Assembly (NCBI RefSeq): GCF_001570765.1
Contig: NZ_BCSH01000006.1
Location: forward strand, 106,105-170,104
Length of the DNA: 64,000 nucleotides
Direction: 5' to 3'
Source: Nocardiopsis listeri NBRC 13360
Lineage (GTDB): Bacteria; Actinomycetota; Actinomycetes; Streptosporangiales; Streptosporangiaceae
The translations under genes were made by a program, and so were the position numbers. Each line of letters begins with the position of its first letter. The first letter of the stretch is position 1. Under the pieces are notes generated by a model that was given only the letters and a program-made list of their open reading frames with translations, was not told where the DNA came from and ran no database searches. Positions 35,908 to 43,880 of this stretch are shown one piece after another.

Positions 35908-37218
35908 GTGGATGTATACGATGTAATAGGCATTGGATTCGGTCCTGGGAATATATCTCTGTCAGTGGCCCTGGCTGAGCAGAACCCAGATATCTCTGTG
36001 CGGTTCATCGAATCTCGGGATGCGGCTTCGTGGCAGCCAGGGATGCTGCTCGAAGGATCTGATATCCAGAATAACCCTGTTCGAGATCTCGTTTCCCTGA
36101 GGAACCCCAGGAGTCGGTTCTCGTTCATAAATTTCCTGTTCGAGACCGGCGGTTTGATCGAACACCTGAACCTTCCGGCGCATTACCCCCTGCGGAAAGA
36201 GTACGCCCAGTACGTGTCCTGGGTCGCGCAGAACTTCGACCACCTGGTCGACTACGGTACGAAGGCCGACCGGATCGGGGTCGTCTCAGAGAGTGGTGAA
36301 CAGTTCTACGAGGTGGGGACCTCGACCGGGCGCCGCTACCGGGCGCGCTCCCTCGTACTGGGCACCGGCCGGACGCCCTACGTCCCCGAGCCCTTCTCCG
36401 GGGCGACCGGTCGCAGGGTCTTCCACCTGAATCACTACCTGCCCCGACTGGCTGAGCTGACCAGGGATGGAGAGCCGGCGTCCGTCGCGGTCATCGGCGG
36501 CAGCCAGAGCGCCGCGGAGCTGACACTGGACCTGTCCAAGCGGTTCCCGACCACCCGTGTCCGTAACCTCGTCCGCTCCTACAGCCTTCGTCTGAAGGAC
36601 ACCAGCCCCTTCAGCGACGAAGGCTACTTCCCGGAGTTCACGGCCTACTACAACCAGGCCTCGCCGGAGGCGCGCCGGCGCTTGGACACCTACATGCGTG
36701 CGACCAACTATTCGTCGGTGGACGGCGACGTCCTCGACGAGCTGTACATGCTCATCCACGAGCAGCGGCTCGACAAGGAACAACGGACCTTCGTCGACGG
36801 TAGTCGCGCCGTCACCGCACTCCGGGAGAGTGACGACAAGGTCGCTCTCGACATCCGGGAGGCCGTCACCGGGGAGAGCGAGACCGACGAGTTCGATCTG
36901 GTCGTCGTGGCCACGGGCTTCCGTGACCTGGGTCCCGGCCCGCACCAGGAGAGCCACCCACCCCTGCTGTCAGGGCTCGTCGACCGGTTCTCCTTCGACG
37001 AGGCCGGCGTCCTCGTGGTCGACTCCGACTACTCGGTCAGGGGCACCGACGAGAATCTCCCCCCGCTGTTCCTCAACGGACTGTGCGAGTACACGCACGG
37101 GATCGGTGACGCCGGCTCGTTCAGCCTGCTCTCCCTGCGCGCACAGACCATCCTCGACGGGGTCGTCAAGTCCGTGACGCGCGAGTTGCCCGGCCTGGTC
37201 CGAGGGGGTGCGCAGTGA
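35908..37218 (+). CDS. Lysine/ornithine N-monooxygenase (SidA/IucD family), probable lysine N6-hydroxylase
   Basis: A 436-residue flavin N-hydroxylase. The FAD loop is GIGFGPGNISLSVALAE (residues 8-24) and the NADPH loop is VAVIGGSQSAAELTLDLS. ATGFRDLG near residue 335 is the family's C-terminal signature. The family hydroxylates the side-chain amine of Lys or Orn, usually for siderophores. Here the gene heads an operon with a cupin-MetRS fusion and an FAD oxidase, as Spb38, PyrM and Tri26 do in hydrazine pathways, so N6-hydroxylysine is the likely product. GTG at 35908 follows AAGGAGAG. It ends with a GTGA overlap with the ATP-grasp gene. Confidence 0.9.
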   Translation: MDVYDVIGIGFGPGNISLSVALAEQNPDISVRFIESRDAASWQPGMLLEGSDIQNNPVRDLVSLRNPRSRFSFINFLFETGGLIEHLNLPAHYPLRKEYAQYVSWVAQNFDHLVDYGTKADRIGVVSESGEQFYEVGTSTGRRYRARSLVLGTGRTPYVPEPFSGATGRRVFHLNHYLPRLAELTRDGEPASVAVIGGSQSAAELTLDLSKRFPTTRVRNLVRSYSLRLKDTSPFSDEGYFPEFTAYYNQASPEARRRLDTYMRATNYSSVDGDVLDELYMLIHEQRLDKEQRTFVDGSRAVTALRESDDKVALDIREAVTGESETDEFDLVVVATGFRDLGPGPHQESHPPLLSGLVDRFSFDEAGVLVVDSDYSVRGTDENLPPLFLNGLCEYTHGIGDAGSFSLLSLRAQTILDGVVKSVTRELPGLVRGGAQ

Positions 37219-38480
37219 ACTCCTCCGTCGCACACGAGGGTGTCCTCCTGGTCATCGGGATCGGTAGCCAGAAGGACAGGGACAGCCGCCCCTACCGTGA
37301 GCCCCTGCTGGCCGCCGCCGCCGAGAGGTTCCCCGTCTGGCTGTTCGACAGCGACGAACCCACCTGGCAGAAGGATTACACGGTCGGGGCGACCGCCCTG
37401 GACTGCTACGACCCCCAGGCACTGGTGAAGGAGGCGCGACGCCTCGCGGAGCTCCACCCGATCGTCGGGGTGCTGTGCCCGGACGAGGGCACCTTGGCCG
37501 CCGCCTCACACGTCACCGAGGAGCTCGGCTTCCCTGGGCTGTCCGTGGAGTCCGCACGGGCATGCCGGGACAAGAAGATCTCCCGCAGCGTCCTGACAGA
37601 GGCCGGTATCGCGCAGCCCGGCTTCACCACCGCCCGGAACTGGCAGGAGGCCCTGGCCGCGGCGGAGCGGTTCGGCTTTCCCGTCGTGCTCAAGCCGCGC
37701 ACCCTGGGTTCCAGCCAAGGTGTCGTCATGGTGAAGGCTCCGGAGGAGATCGAGGGGGCGTTCCACGACACGTCGAGGGCGGCCTACCCCGGGGTGCACA
37801 TCCCCGACGACTACGTTGTCGAGCAGTACCTCTCCGGGCCCGAGGTGAGTATCGACGGCGTGGTCTTCGACGGCGTCTATACTCCGGCCTTCGTCGCCCG
37901 CAAACAGATCGGGCCCGAGCCGTTCTTCACCGAGATGGGCCACGTCGTCACCGCCGAGGACGAGATACTGACGGACGCGGCCGTGCGCTCGATGCTCCAG
38001 GACGCCCATACCGCGCTCGGCGTCACCCACGGCACCACGCACTCCGAGGTCAAGCTCACTCCGCAGGGTCCCGTGATCGTGGAGATCAACGGCCGCCCGG
38101 GGGGCGACATCCTCCCCTACCTCGGCCGGCTGGCCAGCGGCGTGGACGCATGTCTGGCCGCCGTCGACGCGATCACCGGACGGCCCCCGACCATCCGCCC
38201 CACTCGTTCCGGGTCCGCCGGGATCCGCTTCTTCGCTCCGACCGAGCCCTGTCGGGTCCGCGAGGTGCGGATCGGCGACACCAGCACGGTACCCGGTCTG
38301 GTGCGGGCGGCTCCCCTGGTGAGTCCAGGGGCGGAGCTGCTCTGCCCGCCACAGGACACCGTGGCCAGGTTCGGGTACGTGATCGTCGAGGGTGCCTCGT
38401 ACGAGGAGTGCGCGGAACGGCTCGAACTCGCGGACGGGCTGATCACGCTTGACGGAGAACCGCTCAGGACCACTGCATGA
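37215..38480 (+). CDS. ATP-grasp ligase, probable amide-bond forming
   Basis: A 421-residue ATP-grasp enzyme. The nucleotide Lys and glycine-rich loop are in FPVVLKPRTLGSSQGVVMVK, the YVVEQYLSGPEVSIDGVVFD block follows, and the Mg-binding end is VIVEINGRPGGDILPYLG. The family (carnosine synthase, BacD/DdaF type) joins an acyl-phosphate to an amine, often making dipeptides. In this operon it could link a hydrazine-containing acid to an amino acid without an NRPS. The N-terminal 100 residues form the usual Rossmann-like pre-domain. It is coupled by four-base overlaps on both sides. Confidence 0.88.
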   Translation: MNSSVAHEGVLLVIGIGSQKDRDSRPYREPLLAAAAERFPVWLFDSDEPTWQKDYTVGATALDCYDPQALVKEARRLAELHPIVGVLCPDEGTLAAASHVTEELGFPGLSVESARACRDKKISRSVLTEAGIAQPGFTTARNWQEALAAAERFGFPVVLKPRTLGSSQGVVMVKAPEEIEGAFHDTSRAAYPGVHIPDDYVVEQYLSGPEVSIDGVVFDGVYTPAFVARKQIGPEPFFTEMGHVVTAEDEILTDAAVRSMLQDAHTALGVTHGTTHSEVKLTPQGPVIVEINGRPGGDILPYLGRLASGVDACLAAVDAITGRPPTIRPTRSGSAGIRFFAPTEPCRVREVRIGDTSTVPGLVRAAPLVSPGAELLCPPQDTVARFGYVIVEGASYEECAERLELADGLITLDGEPLRTTA

Positions 38481-39736
38481 CGGAAAAGGACCCGAACCTC
38501 TCCCCGTCCCTGTTCCGGACCCTGACGTCGATCCCTCGGCCGATCCTCGCCGTCACGCTCAGCGTCTTCCTGAACCGTATCGGCGGATTCTTCGCCATAT
38601 TCCTGACCCTGGTCCTGGCCGGCCGGGGCTACGGGCCCAACGAGATCACGCTGGGGCTGGCCGTGGTCGCCATCTGCGGGGTGGCCGGAGCGGGTGTGTC
38701 CGGCATCGTCGCGGAGTGGATCGGGTCCAAGAACACCGTCGTCCTGTCGACGGGGCTGTCAGCGTTCCTCTCGCTCAGCCTGGTCTACGTCCAGGGCTAC
38801 GCGGGAACCATCCTTCTGGCCGGGCTGATGGGGGCCTCCCTTCAGGCGTTCAGCCCGATCGCCCAGGCGATCATCGGCGAGGCCTCCCCACCCGAACAGA
38901 GGGTGTCGATGTTCGCCGTCTACCGGGTGGCTCTCAACATCGGCGTGGCGGGCGGGGCCTTCCTAGGCGGCCTGTGGGCATCCGAGCACATGGGCACCTT
39001 GCTACTCGGCAACGCGATCGCCTCGGCTTTCTCCTCCCTGCTGCTCTTCTTCGTTCTTCCGGGACAGCCCCGTAAGGAGCCCAGGAACTGGAAGGACAAG
39101 CGGAAACCGGTCCAGCGAGGCCCCGGCCCCCTGTCCGATCCGCGGTTCGCCGCGGTCTGCGTCCTGTTCGGGCTGACCTCACTCGTCTACGCGCAGCACA
39201 CCGGATCACTGCCCTTGGCGGTCACCGACAACGGTTTCAGCGCGGGGTTGTTCGGATCCCTGCTCGCGATGAACGCCCTGCTCGTCATCGTGTTCGAGGT
39301 ACCTATCGCTCTCGGGGTGCAACGGCTTCCGGTGCGTATCCCGATCGTGCTGGGGGCGGCCTGCGTCTTCGTCGGTTTCCTGGTGAACGCCTTGGGGATC
39401 GGCTGGCTGGTGTTGATCGGCGGCGTCCTCCTGTGGACTCTGGGCGAGATCCTCGTCTCCCCGGTGTCCGCGGCCATCGCCAGCGGCGCCGCACCAGCGG
39501 GTGCCGGAACCCGCTACCAGGCGTTCCTGGGGTTCTGTCAGATGGCGGGCATGTCGGCCGGACCCGCTCTCGGAGTCTTCCTGTACGGGATCGATCCACA
39601 GCTCCCGTGGCTGGCCAGCGGCGTCCTGGGTTTCTTCGTCGCGTTCCTGTTCTTCTGGCTTTTGCCGCTCGACCCGGGGCGGCTCACCACCCAACGCTCC
39701 AATGACCCGAACATCCGGATGGGAAAGCAGCCATGA
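38477..39736 (+). CDS. MFS transporter, putative exporter of the hydrazine product
   Basis: A 419-residue permease with about twelve hydrophobic helices. N-terminal NRIGGFFAIFLTLVLAGRGY matches the first helix of drug-type MFS proteins, and ASPPEQRVSMFAVYRVALNI and GTRYQAFLGFCQMAGMSAGP are loop-helix boundaries. Coupling by ATGA to both neighbours places it firmly in the operon. Export with self-protection is the simplest role, though uptake of a building block cannot be excluded. Confidence 0.88.
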   Translation: MTEKDPNLSPSLFRTLTSIPRPILAVTLSVFLNRIGGFFAIFLTLVLAGRGYGPNEITLGLAVVAICGVAGAGVSGIVAEWIGSKNTVVLSTGLSAFLSLSLVYVQGYAGTILLAGLMGASLQAFSPIAQAIIGEASPPEQRVSMFAVYRVALNIGVAGGAFLGGLWASEHMGTLLLGNAIASAFSSLLLFFVLPGQPRKEPRNWKDKRKPVQRGPGPLSDPRFAAVCVLFGLTSLVYAQHTGSLPLAVTDNGFSAGLFGSLLAMNALLVIVFEVPIALGVQRLPVRIPIVLGAACVFVGFLVNALGIGWLVLIGGVLLWTLGEILVSPVSAAIASGAAPAGAGTRYQAFLGFCQMAGMSAGPALGVFLYGIDPQLPWLASGVLGFFVAFLFFWLLPLDPGRLTTQRSNDPNIRMGKQP

Positions 39737-40287
39737 CCCACCTGCACCGAGTGGCGTTCACGACCTTCGCGGTGATGAAGGAACCCTACGGCTCCGCTGT
39801 CACCAAGGGCTTCGAGGACCTGACCGAGCCCACGTTCGAGGAGGCCGAACGTCAACCGGGTTTCGTCGCCCGGGCCACGAGCCCCGACGACGAAGGACAG
39901 GACACCAACTTCGGTAAGGACTACGGGCCCTGGGGGGAGTTCGACGTGCCCCGCTTCTACGTGTGGGGTCGCACGGAGGAGACCGATCGCCGGGCCTCCA
40001 CCCTCTCCGTCTGGGAGGACCTGGAGTCCGTCTACTCCTTCGTCTACTCTGCACCGTTGCACAGGTCGGCCCTCCGACAGCGACACGACTGGTTCGTCCG
40101 GCCGGAGTGGCCCTCATACGCGATCTGGTGGATCGGTGACGAGACCCCCACCTGGAAGGACGCCTGCCGGCGGCTCGAAAAGCTGCATGACGAGGGGCCG
40201 ACCCCCGCGTCCTTCACCTTCCACGACCCCTTCACCGCTCAGGGCGAGCCCATCGAGCTGATCAAGAGCGGAAGGAAGCGGTCGTAA
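39733..40287 (+). CDS. DUF3291 domain protein
   Basis: A 184-residue protein with the DUF3291 pattern over its C-terminal two thirds: LSVWEDLESVYSFVYSAPLH, then RHDWFVRPEWPSYAIWWIGD and EACRRLEKL-like helix, ending GPTPASFTFHDPF. The fold is a dimeric ferredoxin-like barrel related to ABM/heme-degrading monooxygenases. No function is established for the family. Its location between the exporter and the N-N forming enzyme, with ATGA overlap upstream, suggests a tailoring or protective role. A cofactor cannot be named. Confidence 0.8.
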   Translation: MTHLHRVAFTTFAVMKEPYGSAVTKGFEDLTEPTFEEAERQPGFVARATSPDDEGQDTNFGKDYGPWGEFDVPRFYVWGRTEETDRRASTLSVWEDLESVYSFVYSAPLHRSALRQRHDWFVRPEWPSYAIWWIGDETPTWKDACRRLEKLHDEGPTPASFTFHDPFTAQGEPIELIKSGRKRS

Positions 40288-40345
40288 GGACAGGCACGGT
40301 TCATTCCCCCGCCCGCACCCTCCCCTACTGGACGGGATTTTCTCC

Positions 40346-42301
40346 ATGATCACACGTACGTTCGACCGCGAATCCATGACCTGGTCGTACGAGATGCACC
40401 TTCAACCAATGCTCTCGGCCACCGACATCCCCGGACTCCCCTTCGGGTCCGTCTTCGGCAGCGTGCCCGCGCACACGGTCTCCAAGCGCCACGCCCACCA
40501 GGACGACGAGGTCTTCATCGTCCTGAAGGGCGAGGCGGTCGTCGTCCTGGACGGTGAGGAGCTTCGGACGAAGGCGGGCGACGTCGTCCACCTCACGCCG
40601 TTCGGCTTCCACGAGATCCGCAACGACACTGATGAGCCGTACGACATCGTCTCCATCTTCTGGGAGAGCGTCCCCTCCGCCACCAACGCGCTCAAGGCCA
40701 ACGAAGCCAGGGCCAAACTTCCGGAAAACGCTCTCGTGTGCTGCCCGCCCGTCACCCCCAACGGAGGTCTCCACCTAGGACACCTCTCGGGCCCGTACGT
40801 GCGCGCGGACATGTACGTCCGCGCGCTCCGGTCCATGGGGCGTCGGGCCCGCTATCTGACCGGCACGGACGACCACCAATCGCACGTCGCCTTCAAAGCC
40901 GGCGGAGGCGGCGCCGAAGCCACCGCACTCGCCGCCTCCTGGCGGGAGAGGATCGAGGACACCCTCACCAGGGCGGCCATCGACGTCGACCGCTTCACCG
41001 TCTCCGCTGTGGAGGGCGAACAGGCCGCCCGCATCCGGTCCCTGTTCGATCGCGTACTCGAGTCCCCCTCGGTGACGTGGGAGAAGAAGGAATCGGCCTA
41101 CTGCCAGAGCTGCGACCAGTCCCTGTACCAGGCGTTCGTGGAGGGGGCGTGCTTCACCTGCGGCGCTGACAGCAACGGGGAGATCTGCGAGGCGTGTGGT
41201 CGTCCTAACGAGGCCCGGGAGCTGGTCGACGCTCGCTGCCGGACGTGCGGCGGCGCGGTGACGGTGCACGAGGAGACCTCGGCCTGGATCGACCTGGGGA
41301 GTCACATCGACCGTCTGCGCGCGTATCTGAACGACGCGGACACTCCGCCCGACCTGAGGACACTCCTGGACGGGCTGCTCGACGCACCGGGTGGTCTGGC
41401 GCCGTACCGGCTGACGCGCACCGGTGACTGGGGCCTGCCGGTGGGCGAGGAGGGCCGGCGCCTGGATGCGTGGGTCGACCTTGCCCTGACCTACCTGGAC
41501 GCGGTCCGGAGCGAGACCGAGGAGCATGGCCCGGCCGACGTCGCTCTCTTCCTCGGGTACGACAACTCCTATTACTACGCCATCCTGCTCCCCGTGTTGG
41601 CCTTCGTGGTGGACCTGGCCGACCTGTTGCCCTCCTCATTCGTCACCAACCAGTTCCTCCATCTGGACGGGGACAAGTTCTCCACCAGCCGGGGGCACGC
41701 GGTGTGGGCCGATGACGCCCTGGAGGGCTCCGGGAGCGACCAGGTGCGTCTGGCCCTTCTCCGTCGGGCGCCCGAGGGCCGGGTCACCAGTATCTCCACG
41801 GACGAGACCGCCGACCTGGACGGCGACCCCTTGCTTCAGGATGCGGCCGTGTGGCTGAACGGATTCGGAGAGCTGATCGAGGAGTTCGGACCGGAGGTGC
41901 CGGGAACCGGTGCGTGGACGGACACGCACCGGGAGTTCTACCGGTATCTGGGTTCGGTGACCGAACAACTGGACGGGTTGCTGATCCCCGCCTCCTTCAG
42001 CTCACGCGGCTACGTCGTCCTGCTCGACTCCTTCGTCACCCGCGCACGCGAGTTCCGGTTCACGGAGGAAGCCCAGCGCCGGGTACCCACGCAGCAAGAG
42101 GAGGCCAGGACGAGTCTGGCCCTCGAGTATCTGGCGGCCAAGGTCTTCGCCGGACTGGCCTGGCCCGTGGTTCCCGCGCTGGCGGAGGACGTGTGGTGGT
42201 GGTTGGGGAACACCGGCCGGCCCGAGCGTGAGCAGTCCTGGCCGTTCCTTCCCCCGGGTACCTCCTGCGCGGATCCGGCCGGCCGGTTCGGAACGACTTG
42301 A
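40346..42301 (+). CDS. Cupin-MetRS fusion, N-N bond forming (hydrazine synthetase, Spb40/Tri28-like)
   Basis: A 651-residue two-domain protein. Residues 1-110 form a cupin whose metal ligands are all present: H49, H51, E55 (RHAHQDDEVFIVLKGEA) and H89 (TPFGFHE). Residues 129 onward resemble methionyl-tRNA synthetase, with HLGH at 143-146 in place of HIGH, a zinc-knuckle region with CxxC pairs from C253, and KFSTS at 444-448 in place of KMSKS. In known homologues (Spb40, PyrN, Tri28) the MetRS part activates an amino acid and esterifies it to N6-hydroxylysine; the cupin then rearranges it to an N-N bond. The tRNA-binding C-terminal extension is much reduced. Which amino acid is activated is not readable. 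Confidence 0.93.
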   Translation: MITRTFDRESMTWSYEMHLQPMLSATDIPGLPFGSVFGSVPAHTVSKRHAHQDDEVFIVLKGEAVVVLDGEELRTKAGDVVHLTPFGFHEIRNDTDEPYDIVSIFWESVPSATNALKANEARAKLPENALVCCPPVTPNGGLHLGHLSGPYVRADMYVRALRSMGRRARYLTGTDDHQSHVAFKAGGGGAEATALAASWRERIEDTLTRAAIDVDRFTVSAVEGEQAARIRSLFDRVLESPSVTWEKKESAYCQSCDQSLYQAFVEGACFTCGADSNGEICEACGRPNEARELVDARCRTCGGAVTVHEETSAWIDLGSHIDRLRAYLNDADTPPDLRTLLDGLLDAPGGLAPYRLTRTGDWGLPVGEEGRRLDAWVDLALTYLDAVRSETEEHGPADVALFLGYDNSYYYAILLPVLAFVVDLADLLPSSFVTNQFLHLDGDKFSTSRGHAVWADDALEGSGSDQVRLALLRRAPEGRVTSISTDETADLDGDPLLQDAAVWLNGFGELIEEFGPEVPGTGAWTDTHREFYRYLGSVTEQLDGLLIPASFSSRGYVVLLDSFVTRAREFRFTEEAQRRVPTQQEEARTSLALEYLAAKVFAGLAWPVVPALAEDVWWWLGNTGRPEREQSWPFLPPGTSCADPAGRFGTT

Positions 42302-43371
42302 TGAGAAGCGTCCCCCTGCCCGCCACCGCTGACGTCGTGGTGGTGGGAACCGGGATCATCGGGGCCTCGATCGGGTACCACCTCACCGAACAGGGGGCGC
42401 GTGTCGCCTTCGTGGACCGGGCGGAGGGCGTCGCCGCCGGTGCCACCCGCCTGTCCGGTGGCATGGTGCGTGCCTATGACCCGGACCCCGGTGTCGGCGG
42501 GCTCGCTTTGGCCGGCCTGGAGAGATACGCCGACCCTGGATGCTGGCCCACCGGGTGTTCTCCCCTGGTCGAGGTCGGTTCCGTGACGATCGGCCCCCGG
42601 GCGGCCGCTCCGGTGTTCCGGGACTCGGCACGGTCGCTGAACAGGGTCTTCGGGCCGTCCGTGTCCGTGGTGGCCGACGCCCGGGAGTCCATGGGCGTCG
42701 GCCTGGCGGGCGGAGCGGCCTTGATCGAGGAGAGGGCGGGGTACGTCTCGCCACCGGAGGTCACCACGGAGTGGATCCGCCACGCCTGCGGCTCCACGGC
42801 CTCACTGCACCTGGGGGCGCATGTGTCGGGCGTTCGCGGACACCGGGCCGGGGCGTCGCTCCTGACCAGTGCGGGAACGATCGAGGCCGGAGCGGTCGTG
42901 ACGGCTGTCGGCGGGTGGGGGACGGAGCGGATCAGTGGTTTCCCGCCCGCACACGGTGTCAGGACCCGTTCGATCCAGGTGGCCGTCGTTCGGCGCCCGG
43001 CAGGGGCGGGGTCGCACGCCACGTTCGTGGACCTGCGTACCGGCGTCTACGCCAAACCCCTCAACGGGGGGCGGTCCTTGATCGGTCGGCCGCATCTGGT
43101 GTGGGGGGTGCCGACGGACCCGCAGCCGCCACCGGATCCCGAGCACACACGGTCCACGGTCGAGGCCCTGGTCGATCACCTTCCCTGGGTGGCGGAGGCC
43201 GAGGTGATCCAAGAGATCCGCTCCTTCGACGGCTACACGGAGAAGTCCGACGTCGTCGAAGAGCACCAGGACGAGCGTCTCTGGTCGGTTCGGGCCTGGA
43301 ACGGCACGGGTGTCAAAGTAGCCCCGGAAGTGGGGAGCACTGTCGCGGAGAGTGTTCTCTCCCGGTTTTGA
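42301..43371 (+). CDS. FAD-dependent amine oxidase (DAO family), probable hydrazine-releasing
   Basis: A 356-residue D-amino-acid/glycine-oxidase-like flavoenzyme. The FAD loop is DVVVVGTGIIGASIGYHLTE (residues 12-31), and the C-terminal FAD contact is in FDGYTEKSDVV and ARAWNGTGVKVAPEVG-like WNGTGVK. In hydrazine pathways a homologue (Tri27, PyrL) oxidises the C-N bond of the lysine-hydrazine adduct to free a hydrazino acid. The start ATG at 42301 overlaps the fusion stop (TGATG), which argues for linked expression. A role in making a different imine cannot be excluded. Confidence 0.87.
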   Translation: MRSVPLPATADVVVVGTGIIGASIGYHLTEQGARVAFVDRAEGVAAGATRLSGGMVRAYDPDPGVGGLALAGLERYADPGCWPTGCSPLVEVGSVTIGPRAAAPVFRDSARSLNRVFGPSVSVVADARESMGVGLAGGAALIEERAGYVSPPEVTTEWIRHACGSTASLHLGAHVSGVRGHRAGASLLTSAGTIEAGAVVTAVGGWGTERISGFPPAHGVRTRSIQVAVVRRPAGAGSHATFVDLRTGVYAKPLNGGRSLIGRPHLVWGVPTDPQPPPDPEHTRSTVEALVDHLPWVAEAEVIQEIRSFDGYTEKSDVVEEHQDERLWSVRAWNGTGVKVAPEVGSTVAESVLSRF

Positions 43372-43397
43372 ACGGCAACGTTGAAGGAGGATGCACC

Positions 43398-43880
43398 ATG
43401 ACCTACCGCATCGAAAGGGTGAACGCGTCGACCTTGGACCAGGTCCTCCCCCTGATCGCGGAGTACCAGGCCTTTTACGAATGCGAGTCCGACGAGGACC
43501 GGAACCGCGTCTTCTTCGGTGAGCTCGTGGAAGACGACGTCCACGGACTCCAGTTGGCTGCGTGGGACGGTGACCAGGCCGTCGGCTTCGTGACCCTGTA
43601 CTGGGTCCGGACCTCCACCCGGGCCACGACCGTGGCCCTGCTGAACGATCTGTACGTCAGGCCGAGCCACCGCGGTGGCCGGGAGAAGGGTGCCGGAGCC
43701 GAGCTGATGCGCTCGGCGGCGTCGGAGGCGGCCGCGCGGGGCTACTCGTCGATGAACTGGGAGACCGCCCCCGACAACTACTCGGGTCAGGCACTATACG
43801 ACCGATTCCTGACCGAGGCCCCGACCCCGGGCAGCAAGACCGAATGGTTCCACTACGGCTACCCGCTCACGGCACGTTGA
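43398..43880 (+). CDS. GNAT acetyltransferase
   Basis: A 160-residue GNAT enzyme. The fold is seen in the first strand, LAAWDGDQAVGFVTLYWVR, the LNDLYVRPSHRGGREKGAGAEL acetyl-CoA loop (Q/R-x-x-G-x-G/A version, R-G-G-R-E-K-G-A-G) and GYSSMNWETAPDNYSGQALY near the end. An AAGGAGG ribosome site precedes ATG 43398. In this operon it may acylate a hydrazine or amine for protection or as the final tailoring step. The substrate is unknown. Confidence 0.87.
   Translation: MTYRIERVNASTLDQVLPLIAEYQAFYECESDEDRNRVFFGELVEDDVHGLQLAAWDGDQAVGFVTLYWVRTSTRATTVALLNDLYVRPSHRGGREKGAGAELMRSAASEAAARGYSSMNWETAPDNYSGQALYDRFLTEAPTPGSKTEWFHYGYPLTAR

Noticed and set aside
40700..42301. Second methionyl-tRNA synthetase or self-resistance MetRS
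   Set aside because: The cupin fusion, altered HIGH/KMSKS motifs, reduced tRNA-binding end and neighbouring lysine N-hydroxylase fit hydrazine synthetases better.
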